A stretch of 64,000 nucleotides of DNA, taken from Bradyrhizobium sp. (GTDB lineage Bacteria; Pseudomonadota; Alphaproteobacteria; Rhizobiales; Xanthobacteraceae). Each line of letters begins with the position of its first letter. Within the stretch, counting starts at the first letter, position 1. The DNA is taken from the NCBI RefSeq assembly GCF_016219575.1, contig NZ_JACRMG010000009.1:868001-932000 (forward strand). The letters run 5' to 3'. Of the stretch, positions 36,138 through 47,370 are shown piece by piece. Made by a program: the position numbers and the translations under genes. Below the pieces are notes generated by a model, which did not search any database, was not told where the DNA came from, and saw only the letters and a program-made list of their open reading frames with translations.

Positions 36138-39100
36138 TCACGCCGCCTTCTTGCTCTCGGCAAGATTGGAAAGCTGGCGCAGGATTTCCGTGGTGCCGGC
36201 AAGCCGCTCCTCCGGCGTCTCCCAGTCCTGGAAGAACACCACCTTCATGTCCGGTCGCACCTTGGCGGCCTGACCGTGCTGGCGGATGAAGGCAACCAGC
36301 CGATCCGGCTGCGCAAAACTGTTGTCGCGGAAGGAAAGCACCGCGCCCTTCGGACCGGCGTCGACCTTCTCGACATTGGCTCTTCGGCAATAGGCCTTGA
36401 TGGCGGCAACCTTGAACAGATAACGCACCTCGTCCGGCAGCGCGCCAAAGCGATCGCGCATCTCGGCGGCGAAATTGTCGATCTCCTCGTCGGTGTCGAG
36501 ATCGGCCAACCGCCGGTAGAGCGACAGCCGTACCGCGAGATCGCTGACGTAATCCTCCGGGATCAGCACCGGCATGCCGATGGTGATCTGCGGCGACCAG
36601 CGGTCGGCGGCGGGCTCGGAGACGCCGGCCTTGAGGTTGACGATCGCCTCTTCCAGCATCGACTGGTACAGCTCGAAGCCGACTTCCTTGATGTGGCCGG
36701 ACTGCTCCTCGCCGAGCAGATTGCCGGCGCCGCGGATGTCGAGATCGTGGGAGGCGAGCTGGAATCCCGCGCCGAGGTTTTCCAGCGATTGCAGCACTTT
36801 CAGCCGCCGCTCCGCCTGTACCGTGATCTTCTGCTGCGCCGGCAACGTGAACAGCGCATAGGCGCGCAGTTTCGAGCGCCCCACCCGGCCGCGCAGCTGA
36901 TAGAGCTGGGCAAGGCCGAACATGTCGGCGCGGTGCACGATCAGGGTATTGGCGTTGGGAATGTCGAGCCCGGACTCGATGATCGTGGTGGAGAGCAGGA
37001 CGTCGTACTTGCCGTCGTAAAACGCCGCCATGATGTCCTCGATCACGGTCGGTCCCATCTGGCCGTGGGCGACCGCAACCTTCATCTCCGGCACGTTCTT
37101 GTCGAGGAAATCCTTGACGCCGGCGAGATCCTCGATCCGCGGCACGACATAGAACGCCTGGCCGCCGCGATAGCGCTCGCGCAGCAGGGCCTCGCGGATC
37201 ATCAGGGGATCGTGCGGGGCGACGAAGGTGCGCACCGCCAGCCGGTCCACCGGAGGCGAAGCGATGATCGAGAGCTCGCGCACACCCGTCAGCGCCAGTT
37301 GCAGCGTGCGCGGGATCGGCGTGGCGGAAAGCGTCAGCACATGGACCTGCGCGCGCAGTTGCTTCAGGCGCTCCTTGTGACCGACGCCAAAATGCTGTTC
37401 CTCGTCGACGATGAGCAGGCCGAGGTCGCGAAACTTGATCGACTTGCCCAGCAGCGCGTGGGTGCCGACCACGATGTCCACCCCGCCCTCGGCGAGGTCC
37501 TTCTTGACCTGGTTCAGCTCCTTGGCCGGGATCAACCGCGAAGCCTGGGCGACATTGACCGGAAATCCGCGGAAGCGATCGGCAAACGTCTTGCTGTGCT
37601 GGCGCGCGAGTAGCGTGGTCGGCACCACCACGGCGACCTGTTTGCCTTCGAGGGCGGTGGCGAAGGCCGCGCGCAGCGCCACCTCGGTCTTGCCGAAACC
37701 GACGTCGCCGCAGATCAGGCGGTCCATCGGCCGTCCGCTTTCGAGATCTCTCAGCGTGGCGTTGATGGCGTTGAGCTGGTCCTCGGTTTCCTCATAGGGG
37801 AAGCGCGCGCAGAACTCGTCATAGGCATGCGTCTGCACCGGAAATTTCGGCGCCTCGTGCAGCATGCGCTCGGCGGCGATCTTGATCAGCTCGCCCGCGA
37901 TCTCGCGGATGCGGTTCTTCAGCTTCGCCTTGCGTGTCTGCCAGCCGCTGCCGCCGAGCCGGTCCAGTTCGACCTTGGTCTCGTCGGAGCCATAGCGCGA
38001 CAAGAGTTCGATGTTTTCGACCGGCAGGAACAGCTTTGTCTCGTTGGCATAGTGCAGCTCGAGGCAGTCGTGCGGCGCACCAGCGACTTCCAGGGTCTGG
38101 AGCCCGACAAAGCGGCCGATGCCGTGATCGACGTGAACCACGATGTCGCCGGCGGAAAGGCTGGTGACCTCGGAGATGAAATTGTCGAGCTTGCGGCTCG
38201 CCTTGCGCGGCCGCACCAGGCGGTCGCCCAGAATGTCCTGCTCGCTGATGACTGCGACGCTGTCGGTCTCGAAGCCGCTTTCCATGCCGAGCACGGCGAG
38301 CATCGCCTCGTTGCGCGGCGTCGCCTGCACCATGCGCCAGGTGTTGACGCTGGTGATGTGGGCGAGCTTGTGATCGGCCAGCATGCTCGCCATGCGGTCG
38401 CGGGAGCCTTCGCTCCACAGCGTGATCACGACCTTCTTGCGCTGCGCCTGCAGGGTGTGGACATGGGCGACGACGGCCTCGAACACGTTGACCGAGGAGT
38501 CCGCCCGTTCCGGCGTGAAATTGCGGCCCTGCCGCGCGCCGGCGTCGAACACATCGGCTGCGCCCTCAGGCATCGCAAACGGCGTCAGCCGCGCCAGCGC
38601 GGACTCGCCGAGGTGCCGTTTCCATTCGTCTTCGGTCAGATACAGCCGGTCTGGCGGCAGCGGCTTGTAGATCGCGCCACCCCCGGGATGCTCCATGGCT
38701 TCACGGCGCGCCTCGTAATAATCGGCGATCTGCTTGAAGCGTTCGCTTGCGGCGTCCTCGCCCTGCGGCTCGATCGCCACCGGCGCGCCGTCGAGATAGT
38801 CGAACAGCGTGTCCATCCGCTCCTGGAACAGCGGCAGCCAGTGTTCCATGCCGGCATGGCGGCGGCCCTCGGTGACGGCCTCATAGAGCGTGTCGTCGCG
38901 TACGGGCGCGCCAAAGGCCGCAACATAACCCATCCGGAAGCGGCGGATGGTTTCGGTGACGAGCTGGAATTCCGAGACGGGCACCAGGTCGAGCCCGCGC
39001 ATGTCCAGCATGGTGCGCTGGGTTTCGGCATCGAAGCTGCGGATCGACTCCAGCGAATCGCCGAAGAAGTCGAACCGCACGGGCATGTCGAGCCCGGCCG

Positions 39101-39656
39101 GAAACAGGTCGAGGATGCCGCCGCGCACGGCATATTCGCCGGGCTCGCGCACGGTGGAGGAACGGCTGTAGCCATTGTGCTCGAGCCAGGCGACGATCGA
39201 ATCCATCGGCACCACGTTGCCCGGCGCGACCGAGAGCGCCTGCGCTGCGACGGTGTCGCGCGAGGGCACGCGCTGCGTGATCGCGTTGACCGTCGTCAGC
39301 ACGATCAGCGGCTTGTCGCTGCCGGTCAGGCGGGACAGCTTTGCCAGTGTCGTGAGGCGTTGCGCCAGGACGCCGCCATGCGGCGAGACGCGGTCATAGG
39401 GCTGGCAGTCCCAGGCCGGGAACTGCATCACCGGCAAGTCCGGCGCGAAGAATTCCAGCGAGCGGGCCAGCTGCTGCATGCGCGGTCCGTCGCGGCAGAC
39501 CACCGCAAGGCTCACTGCCGGCGGGTTCGGCCGCGCCGCAATGGCGCGCGCCAGATCCGACGCGACGAGCCCTTCGGCGCCCTCGGCGACGTTTGCAAAG
39601 GTCAGCGCGCGGCCGGGTGCGAGCAGCGCAGCGGGAGATTTGGCCGGCGATTTCAT
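36138..39656 (-). CDS. mfd: Transcription-repair coupling factor Mfd
   Basis: 1172 residues, the normal length. It removes RNA polymerase stalled at lesions and recruits UvrA. Domain order: UvrB-like N-terminal part, RNA polymerase-interacting CarD-like domain (GDIVVHVDHGIGRFVGLQTLE), then a RecG-like superfamily 2 translocase with Walker A GDVGFGKTEVALRAA, DEEQHFGVGHKE and SATPIPRTLQLAL, then the TRCF C-terminal domain. Its start overlaps the sdhE stop (ATGA), so sdhE-mfd is an operon; several large open frames on the opposite strand are shadows. Confidence 0.97.
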   Translation of the reverse strand: MKSPAKSPAALLAPGRALTFANVAEGAEGLVASDLARAIAARPNPPAVSLAVVCRDGPRMQQLARSLEFFAPDLPVMQFPAWDCQPYDRVSPHGGVLAQRLTTLAKLSRLTGSDKPLIVLTTVNAITQRVPSRDTVAAQALSVAPGNVVPMDSIVAWLEHNGYSRSSTVREPGEYAVRGGILDLFPAGLDMPVRFDFFGDSLESIRSFDAETQRTMLDMRGLDLVPVSEFQLVTETIRRFRMGYVAAFGAPVRDDTLYEAVTEGRRHAGMEHWLPLFQERMDTLFDYLDGAPVAIEPQGEDAASERFKQIADYYEARREAMEHPGGGAIYKPLPPDRLYLTEDEWKRHLGESALARLTPFAMPEGAADVFDAGARQGRNFTPERADSSVNVFEAVVAHVHTLQAQRKKVVITLWSEGSRDRMASMLADHKLAHITSVNTWRMVQATPRNEAMLAVLGMESGFETDSVAVISEQDILGDRLVRPRKASRKLDNFISEVTSLSAGDIVVHVDHGIGRFVGLQTLEVAGAPHDCLELHYANETKLFLPVENIELLSRYGSDETKVELDRLGGSGWQTRKAKLKNRIREIAGELIKIAAERMLHEAPKFPVQTHAYDEFCARFPYEETEDQLNAINATLRDLESGRPMDRLICGDVGFGKTEVALRAAFATALEGKQVAVVVPTTLLARQHSKTFADRFRGFPVNVAQASRLIPAKELNQVKKDLAEGGVDIVVGTHALLGKSIKFRDLGLLIVDEEQHFGVGHKERLKQLRAQVHVLTLSATPIPRTLQLALTGVRELSIIASPPVDRLAVRTFVAPHDPLMIREALLRERYRGGQAFYVVPRIEDLAGVKDFLDKNVPEMKVAVAHGQMGPTVIEDIMAAFYDGKYDVLLSTTIIESGLDIPNANTLIVHRADMFGLAQLYQLRGRVGRSKLRAYALFTLPAQQKITVQAERRLKVLQSLENLGAGFQLASHDLDIRGAGNLLGEEQSGHIKEVGFELYQSMLEEAIVNLKAGVSEPAADRWSPQITIGMPVLIPEDYVSDLAVRLSLYRRLADLDTDEEIDNFAAEMRDRFGALPDEVRYLFKVAAIKAYCRRANVEKVDAGPKGAVLSFRDNSFAQPDRLVAFIRQHGQAAKVRPDMKVVFFQDWETPEERLAGTTEILRQLSNLAESKKAA

Positions 39657-39943
39657 GCGTCCGGGTCCACCGCGCGAAAGGCCTTGATCCGGTCGAACAG
39701 CGCACTCGCATGTTCCCCCGCCAGCGGCATATCGCCGGTCAGTGCGGCATAGAGATCGGGATCGGGCACCTCGATCAGGCGCTCCAGCGTGCCCATCTCG
39801 TCGTCCGTGAGGTCAGCGATCTCGGCATCGGCAAAGCGGCCGAGGATCAGATCCATCTCGCGGGTGCCGCGGTGCCAGCAGCGAAACAGCAGCCGTTTGC
39901 GGCGGTCGTCCAGTCCGCCGCTCGATCTCGTCGTACCCGTCAT
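39653..39943 (-). CDS. sdhE: FAD assembly factor SdhE
   Basis: 96 residues with the diagnostic RGTRE (R25-E29, RGxxE) in CWHRGTREMDLILGRFAD, required for covalent attachment of FAD to succinate dehydrogenase. It overlaps mfd by four bases, a gene pair found in many alphaproteobacteria. Confidence 0.93.
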   Translation of the reverse strand: MTGTTRSSGGLDDRRKRLLFRCWHRGTREMDLILGRFADAEIADLTDDEMGTLERLIEVPDPDLYAALTGDMPLAGEHASALFDRIKAFRAVDPDA

Positions 39944-40054
39944 TTTTTCCAGCCCAGTCCAACGCCAAAAGCCCGGACGTGCCGGGCGGGGTTGATATAG
40001 CGAGACCGGACGCCGATGTCAGCCCTTCCGGCTCCGGAATTAACCGGTTCAGAT

Positions 40055-40129
40055 CGTCATTGCCGGGCTTGACCCGGCAATCCATCCTCTTTGAAAGATG
40101 GGTGCGCGGGTCAAGCCCGCGCGTGACGG
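40055..40129. repeat. Palindromic intergenic repeat, GCCGGGCTTG family, copy 1
   Basis: CGTCATTGCCGGGCTTGACC at 40055 is mirrored by GGGTCAAGCCCGCGCGTGACG ending at 40129 (imperfect), with an inner ATCC/GGAT-type core. It lies between divergent sdhE and recG. Copies 2 (43172-43254) and 3 (50158-50246) share the CGTCAT...ATGACG ends and the GGGACAAGCCCGG arm. Confidence 0.75.
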
Positions 40130-40150
40130 ATTGTGTACGCCGGAACATCG

Positions 40151-42259
40151 ATGCGCCCTGCTCTGCTCAATCCGCTGTTTGCGCCGGTCACGAGCCTTCC
40201 GGGCGTCGGTCCGAAGCAGGACAAGCTGCTGCGCTACCTGCTCGACCGCAGCGAGACGCCGCGGCTGGTCGATCTCCTGATGCATCTGCCGGCGAGCGTC
40301 ATCGACCGCCGCGCGCGACCGAAAATCCGCGAGGCTTCGCCCGGGACCGTGGTGACGCTGGAGGTCACCGTCGACCGCCATCGCCCGCCCCCGCCGCGCA
40401 ATTCGCGCGCGCCCTATCTCGTCTACGCCAGCGACGATACCGGCGACGTGGTGCTGACCTTCTTCCGCGCCAAGCCCGGTTATGTCGAAAAACTGTTGCC
40501 GGTAGGCAGCCGGCGCTACGTCTCGGGCACGCTGCAGTTCTACGACGGCATGCCGCAAATGGTGCATCCCGACCGCATCGTGGACGAGGCCGCCTTCGCG
40601 CAACTCTCCGGTATCGATCCCGTCTATCCCCTGACCGAGGGGCTTGCGCTGGGCTCGCTGCGCCGGGCGGTCGGGCAGGCGCTGCAGAAGCTGCCGGCGC
40701 TGCCGGAATGGATCGGCCCGGAGGTGATCCGTCGCTGCAAGTTCCCGCCGGTCGCGGAGGCGCTGCGTCGCGTGCACCAGCCGGTCGAACTGACGGATAT
40801 CCTGCCCGACGGCCCCTTCTGGTCGCGCCTCGCCTTCGACGAGCTGCTCGCCGGCCAGCTCGCGCTGGCGCTGATCCGCGCGCAGCTGCGCCGGCCCGCC
40901 GGCGACCGCAATGCCGGCGACGGTCACCTGCGAAAGAGAATCATCGACGCGCTGCCGTATGCGCTGACCACTTCGCAACGGCAGGCGGTTGCCGCCATCA
41001 CCGACGATTTGCGCCAGCCGGTGCGCATGCTGCGGCTGCTGCAGGGCGATGTCGGCTCCGGCAAGACCGTCGTGGCGCTGCTTGCGGCTGCCGCCGTGAC
41101 CGAGGTCGGCAAGCAGGCGGCGCTGATGGCGCCAACGGAAATTTTGGCACGCCAGCACATCAAGACCATTGCGCCGCTTGCCGAGCGCGCGGGCTTGCGC
41201 GTCGCCATCCTGACCGGTCGCGAGAAAGGCAAGGAGCGTCGTGACCTCCTCACCCGGCTGGAAGCCGGCGAGATCGATCTGCTGGTCGGCACCCACGCCC
41301 TGATCCAGGACGATGTGGTCTACAAGGCGCTGGCGCTGGCCATCGTCGACGAGCAGCACCGTTTTGGCGTGCGGGAGCGGTTGGCACTGACGTCCAAAGG
41401 CGAAGCGGTCGACGTGCTGGTGCTGAGCGCCACGCCGATCCCGCGAACGCTGGTGCTGACCTATTTCGGCGACATGGATGTTTCCGAGTTGCGCGAGAAG
41501 CCGGCCGGCCGCCAGCCGATCGACACCCGCGCCGTGCCGCTCAGCCGGCTCGAGGAAGTGACGGACGGCATCGGCCGCGCGCTGAAATCCGGCAAGCGGG
41601 CCTACTGGATCTGCCCGCTGGTCGAGGAATCCGAGGCGGAGGGCACCGAACACCTCACCAACGCGACCAAGCGGTTCGAGAGCCTGCAAAAACGGTTTGG
41701 CGACGCGGTCGGGCTCGTTCATGGGCAGATGAAGGGCACCGACAAGGATCGCGTGATGGCGCAGTTCGCGTCGGGCGAGATCGGTCTGCTTGTCGCCACC
41801 ACCGTGGTCGAGGTCGGCGTCGATGTTCCCGCTGCCTCCATCATGGTGATCGAGAACGCCGAGCGCTTCGGACTGGCGCAATTGCACCAGCTGCGCGGCC
41901 GCATCGGCCGCGGCTCGGAGGCCTCGACTTGCCTCCTGCTCTACAAGGAGCCGCTCAACGAGATGTCGAAGGCCCGGCTGAACGTGATCCGCGAGACCAC
42001 CGACGGCTTCCGGATCGCCGAGGAGGATCTGAAGCTGCGCGGCGAGGGCGACGTGCTCGGCGTCCGCCAGAGCGGCCTGCCCGGCTACCACATCGCGCGC
42101 TCGGAGGTGCACGGCCAGCTGATCACGCAGGCGCGCGACGAGGCATTGCGCATCATGAAGGACAACCCGAAGCTGACGGGCGAACGCGGCGAGGCGCTGC
42201 GCTGCCTGCTCTATCTGTTCGAGCGCGACGAGGCCGTGCCGCTGATCGGCGCCGGCTAA
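40151..42259 (+). CDS. recG: ATP-dependent DNA helicase RecG
   Basis: 702 residues from ATG 40151 (a GTG at 40133 is less likely). Reverses stalled replication forks and migrates Holliday junctions. The N-terminal wedge/OB domain (LPGVGPKQDKLLRYLL, then GDVVLTFFRAKPGYVEKLLP) is followed by a superfamily 2 helicase with Walker A GDVGSGKTVVALLAA, DEQHRFGVRERLALTSKG and SATPIPRTLVLTYFGDMDVSEL, and the C-terminal TVVEVGVDVPAAS and QLRGRIGRG motifs. Full family length. The end overlaps the convergent DUF502 gene by four bases. Confidence 0.96.
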   Translation: MRPALLNPLFAPVTSLPGVGPKQDKLLRYLLDRSETPRLVDLLMHLPASVIDRRARPKIREASPGTVVTLEVTVDRHRPPPPRNSRAPYLVYASDDTGDVVLTFFRAKPGYVEKLLPVGSRRYVSGTLQFYDGMPQMVHPDRIVDEAAFAQLSGIDPVYPLTEGLALGSLRRAVGQALQKLPALPEWIGPEVIRRCKFPPVAEALRRVHQPVELTDILPDGPFWSRLAFDELLAGQLALALIRAQLRRPAGDRNAGDGHLRKRIIDALPYALTTSQRQAVAAITDDLRQPVRMLRLLQGDVGSGKTVVALLAAAAVTEVGKQAALMAPTEILARQHIKTIAPLAERAGLRVAILTGREKGKERRDLLTRLEAGEIDLLVGTHALIQDDVVYKALALAIVDEQHRFGVRERLALTSKGEAVDVLVLSATPIPRTLVLTYFGDMDVSELREKPAGRQPIDTRAVPLSRLEEVTDGIGRALKSGKRAYWICPLVEESEAEGTEHLTNATKRFESLQKRFGDAVGLVHGQMKGTDKDRVMAQFASGEIGLLVATTVVEVGVDVPAASIMVIENAERFGLAQLHQLRGRIGRGSEASTCLLLYKEPLNEMSKARLNVIRETTDGFRIAEEDLKLRGEGDVLGVRQSGLPGYHIARSEVHGQLITQARDEALRIMKDNPKLTGERGEALRCLLYLFERDEAVPLIGAG

Positions 42260-43029
42260 TCCACCTTCGCCGGCTGCGGCTGCAGCGAGGCGTCGTTGGC
42301 CACGCGCGCCGCATTGGCCATGCCGGCGAGCGCGGCGATCTTCTTCTGCTGTTCGGAGCCGGGCTGCACCACGCCCGCGGACATGATCAGCGTCGCGGCA
42401 GCCTCGGCCGACATCTCGACCTCGATCACCTTGGTCTTCGGCACGTAGAAAAAAAAGCCGGTGGTCGGGTTCGGCGAGCACGGCAGGAACACCGAGAGGT
42501 GCTCTTCCTTGCCCGGCAGATGGGCCGATACCTCCGCGCTCGGCGGCTGCGAGATCAGCACGATCGACCACATGCCCGGCGCGGGAAATTCGACGAGCCC
42601 CACGCGGCGGAAGCTCGACCCGTTGCCGGAAAACAGCGTCTCGAACACCTGCTTGAGGCTGCGATAGATCGCGCGCACCACGGGCATGCGGTCGAGCAGG
42701 CGCTCGCCCCAATCGACCAGCTTGCGGCCGACCAAATTGGCGGCGAGGAAGCCGAGCAAGGTCAGCGCGAACACCGCGATGATCAGGCCGGTGCCAGGCA
42801 GGGGAAACGGCAGGTAGGTTTCCGGCCGGTAGGCGACCGGCACGAACGGCCGCACCAGCCCGTCGACCCAGGTCACGAACCACCAGGTGAGGTAGAACGT
42901 GATCGCGATCGGGCCTGCGACAATCAGGCCGGTCAGGAAATAGTTGCGGAAGCGGGCCATCAGCCCGGGCGGGGCTTCGTCCGGCGGCAACTCGGCCGGG
43001 GTCAGGGTCGGCAATTCTTCGCGGTTCAT
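42256..43029 (-). CDS. DUF502 integral membrane protein
   Basis: 257 residues. Two hydrophobic segments (YFLTGLIVAGPIAITFYLTWWFV and LPGTGLIIAVFALTLLGFLAANLVG) precede a soluble domain with the DUF502 stretch RVGLVEFPAPGMWSIVLIS and LSVFLPCSPNPTTGFFFYVPKTKVIEV. Function is unknown in bacteria; plant relatives (COV1/LCV) are envelope or Golgi proteins. Confidence 0.88.
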   Translation of the reverse strand: MNREELPTLTPAELPPDEAPPGLMARFRNYFLTGLIVAGPIAITFYLTWWFVTWVDGLVRPFVPVAYRPETYLPFPLPGTGLIIAVFALTLLGFLAANLVGRKLVDWGERLLDRMPVVRAIYRSLKQVFETLFSGNGSSFRRVGLVEFPAPGMWSIVLISQPPSAEVSAHLPGKEEHLSVFLPCSPNPTTGFFFYVPKTKVIEVEMSAEAAATLIMSAGVVQPGSEQQKKIAALAGMANAARVANDASLQPQPAKVD

Positions 43030-43171
43030 GCGGTTCCAGGCAGGCCGGACGGGCCCTGTACAAACACCAGCTAAGCCATCCTAGCAGGTTTTTGAAGGGG
43101 CAAGCGTCGCCCCTACCGATGTAGGTCTGTCGCATAGACTGATTGTTTTCATCGGCAGCCTGCCACAAACT

Positions 43172-43254
43172 CGTCATGGCCGGGCTTGTCCCGGCCATCC
43201 ACGACCTTTCCCGCCGCAAAAACGTGGATGCCCGGGACAAGCCCGGGCATGACG
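43172..43254. repeat. Palindromic intergenic repeat, copy 2
   Basis: CGTCATGGCCGGGCTTGTCC (from 43172) is mirrored by GGACAAGCCCGGGCATGACG (to 43254), with inner ATCCACG/CGTGGAT arms around 43198-43229. It lies in the 273-base gap between the DUF502 gene and glmS, which holds no gene that I can see. Confidence 0.85.
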
Positions 43255-43302
43255 ATGTGGAAACGTCTGCGCGAAAGCGCGCAGGGTCAAATGCGATACC
43301 CC

Positions 43303-45129
<1,827 letters not shown>

Positions 45130-45197
45130 GCGGTGCAATACCCCAAATCGAAAGCGAGCGCGCCGCTTTCTTAACGAAATTCGGCCGCGTCGAGGAA

Positions 45198-45220
45198 CTC
45201 AATATTTGTTGCGTATTGAG
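45198..45220. repeat. Inverted repeat touching the left direct repeat
   Basis: CTCAATA (45198-45204) and TATTGAG (45214-45220) form a perfect 7-base inverted repeat that ends inside the left copy of the 17-base direct repeat, about 70-90 bases upstream of the glmS start. It is AT-rich and could be an operator, or part of the promoter or integration boundary. Confidence 0.5.
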
Positions 45221-45232
45221 ACAGGGTTAAGT
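45216..45232. repeat. Left direct repeat bounding the glmS-glmU insert
   Basis: TTGAGACAGGGTTAAGT. The copy at 47371-47387 is TTGTGACAGGGTTAAGT, 16 of 17 identical, with 13 consecutive matching bases, and weaker similarity continues (GAA..CTT). The two copies lie 2,155 bases apart on the same strand. Confidence 0.75.
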
Positions 45233-45868
45233 CGAAACCTTAATCGAGGGAAGAAAAACATGCGCTCGCGTTCCCGCGGCATGGTTTTCGCCCGGGGTTT
45301 TGCAAACTCGTCGGCCCTCCCCAAGTAGAGGGCGCAGGGAAGGCCGGGCGCCGGCGGCACCCGCAATCCACCGTGTGCAATAGGTAGTGGAAGAACGCAC
45401 ACGGGTTTGACAGGTACAGCCAGGACATCCCGGCCTTCCCCGCGCAATGGTTTGACGGCTTACTTCGTGCTCTCCCCGGTGAGCGGCCTTTATTGTCACC
45501 GTTGCCAGGCCCGCACAGGCGGGCCGGATAGACGCCAGGGTCGCGGCGCCAGGACCACACGACTTCGCCGAACGCGGCTAGCGTTTCGTCGGGTGAAGGA
45601 TCACCTGACGCCGGCAGCGTCCCATCGCAACCCGCACCACGTTCCGTGACGATCGCGCAAACGTCCCTCATGGCGGCGCGGGCTGGGGTGATCGATACCG
45701 TAAATCAGAATTCTGGTAAAGGGAAATCTTTTTGGTTTTGGGGCTTGACGGGTTTTGGCTGATTTGCCCGTCGTGTCGGTTTTGCAACAATGGCATCAAT
45801 GAACGGTTGAGCTAAGGGGCGCCACTAGCGGATGTCACCGTCGCCTGATTCCTTTCCGGGGCGCCATT
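45233..45868. repeat. Long gene-free stretch with a nested palindromic dispersed repeat
   Basis: About 640 bases between the left direct repeat and the 485-residue gene. A nested palindrome occupies 45337-45440: outer arms GGGAAGGCCGGG (45337-45348) and CCCGGCCTTCCC (45429-45440), inner arms CCGTGTGC (45371-45378) and GCACACGG (45397-45404). The flank starting GAGGGCGCAGGGAAGGCCGG and the part out to about 45650 look like a dispersed intergenic repeat that I associate with Bradyrhizobium genomes (from memory). The minus-strand frame over 45240-45671 reads through this element and is not called a gene. I see no tRNA or other gene here. Confidence 0.6.
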
Positions 45869-47326
45869 TCAGGTGGCGGGCTTGTCAGCCGGTTGGACTC
45901 CGAGTTGTTCGGGTTCAAATGGAAGCTCTGGTTCAGTTTCCGGCTTCGACCGGAACGCCTCTTGTGCGCTCTGCACACGCTTTTCCGCTTCTTGGAAGAG
46001 TTCGTCGGGATTGTTCGCGATCATAGTGCGAGACACAATTTGATCAAGTTGCTCTCGGGCCAGCACCAAGACTCCCAGACGCTCTGCTTGTTCAAGATCT
46101 GCCTGCAATTCCGCGCGTGGAAGCGTGGACACCATAATAGGCAGCAATTTGAGATGTCCACTGTTCGACTTGTCGAGACGATCCCGCAAGATCACATGCC
46201 GCGCCACCAACTTCGCCAATTTGTCCCCGGCCTTGAGCAACCCGACCGTACATTCCACAATCGCGAGGTGCCCTTGCGGTGTGACGAGCACAACGTCCGA
46301 AAAATCCTGCGTCCGTGCTGTCGACCCCAATTGAACCGTGCTGAAGCCGAGCATCCAAAACATCCAGGCAACCGCGGCCTCTAAATCCCGAGCGTCATAG
46401 CTTTTGCCCCGGGGCCGTCCCATAAACTCCGTAAGAATCGTTAGCCCCGGATCAAATGTTTCGACCACCACACGACGAGCATTCTGCGACGTTGTCGGGT
46501 CGGTGATGAACCAATGCGTTTGCGCAACTCCATTGTAGATCGCGTAGCAGTGCAACAATGCCGCCTTACTTACTGCAAGATCAAATGTGCCAACCTGCCT
46601 CTCTGGCTCCTGCGTCCAAACAAACTGCGAACCTGCAAGCGAGCCACGCTTTACTGTTGTTCCGGGATTAATCTCGCGATAGCCGACTGAGACTTTTTTT
46701 GCATCCAGCGTAGGCGCTAGTCGAATTGCGATATGTGCCTTATCCTCAGTAATTCGACACTCATCTCCATCGAAACCCATGACAGGCGTAGCAATAACTT
46801 CGACCGTGATGAAGTCATTAAACAATCCACCCAATCCGTATTCCGAAAGAAGCTCTTGAACAGTGTCGAAAGGGATCGGCGAACTTCGCAATTCCCAATC
46901 GAGTACCGATGGGTTCGCAGATAACAGCTGTGCTGCGCCAGTGATCTTCAAGACGTTGAGACGAGATTGTGATTGCAATGCTGCGGGATGAAGCGGCGTG
47001 AAAGATGCCGCGCGACTCGGAAAAAGAAGCGTTCCGTGAGGCGTAGTCAAATAGCCTTCACCAAGCTCCTTGATCACCTCCCGGTACGTCTTGCCGACGT
47101 CCGATAATTTGAAGTGCCCGGCCCTTACATTCTCAGATTCGAAATGAGTCAGCGGTATCGGCGATTGAAAAGGCCGCAGCCACAACATGCCTTGTGCCAG
47201 CACGAAATCATTGCCAAGACGCGTAGCAACATAAGTAAACGAGTTCTCGAGATAGCCGGACTCCCATGGGCTGATAGCCGCGAGGAAATTTCTAACGTGG
47301 GCCTCTCCATGAACGTCGAACGCCAT
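45869..47326 (-). CDS. Unrecognised 485-residue protein with possible PD-(D/E)XK-type C-terminal domain
   Basis: Family not recognised. Residues 1-310 look like mixed alpha/beta with no membrane span. Residues 311-400 resemble a restriction-endonuclease-like fold: helix YDARDLEAAVAWMFWMLGF, strand VQLGS, then D344 in SDVVLVT, strand HLAIVE with E358, followed by C-T in place of x-K, and helices with K365/K369 (LLKAGDKLAKLVAR). This is the D...ExK layout with the last Lys displaced. The C terminus is Glu/Pro-rich and probably disordered. Base composition is visibly lower in GC than its neighbours. It lies between glmU and glmS, within direct repeats, so it was probably acquired. A DNA-defence or DNA-processing role is only a guess. 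Confidence 0.7.
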   Translation of the reverse strand: MAFDVHGEAHVRNFLAAISPWESGYLENSFTYVATRLGNDFVLAQGMLWLRPFQSPIPLTHFESENVRAGHFKLSDVGKTYREVIKELGEGYLTTPHGTLLFPSRAASFTPLHPAALQSQSRLNVLKITGAAQLLSANPSVLDWELRSSPIPFDTVQELLSEYGLGGLFNDFITVEVIATPVMGFDGDECRITEDKAHIAIRLAPTLDAKKVSVGYREINPGTTVKRGSLAGSQFVWTQEPERQVGTFDLAVSKAALLHCYAIYNGVAQTHWFITDPTTSQNARRVVVETFDPGLTILTEFMGRPRGKSYDARDLEAAVAWMFWMLGFSTVQLGSTARTQDFSDVVLVTPQGHLAIVECTVGLLKAGDKLAKLVARHVILRDRLDKSNSGHLKLLPIMVSTLPRAELQADLEQAERLGVLVLAREQLDQIVSRTMIANNPDELFQEAEKRVQSAQEAFRSKPETEPELPFEPEQLGVQPADKPAT

Positions 47327-47370
47327 GTCGTTATCTCATTTGCTCACTCTTCGCGCATCATCCGAGCCTC

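Noticed and set aside
36276..39752. Large plus-strand open frames opposite mfd (445 and 641 codons)
   Set aside because: They are antisense to a full-length, motif-complete Mfd; their composition is Arg/His/Gln-rich as expected for GC-rich shadow frames, with no domain.
40049..43240. 1063-codon minus-strand frame opposite recG
   Set aside because: It is antisense to an intact RecG and has no recognisable domain; it only happens to join the DUF502 region and two repeats.
45240..45671. 143-codon minus-strand frame upstream of glmS
   Set aside because: It reads through a palindromic dispersed intergenic repeat. Such frames are often annotated as hypothetical proteins in Bradyrhizobium, but the inverted-repeat structure explains the sequence better.
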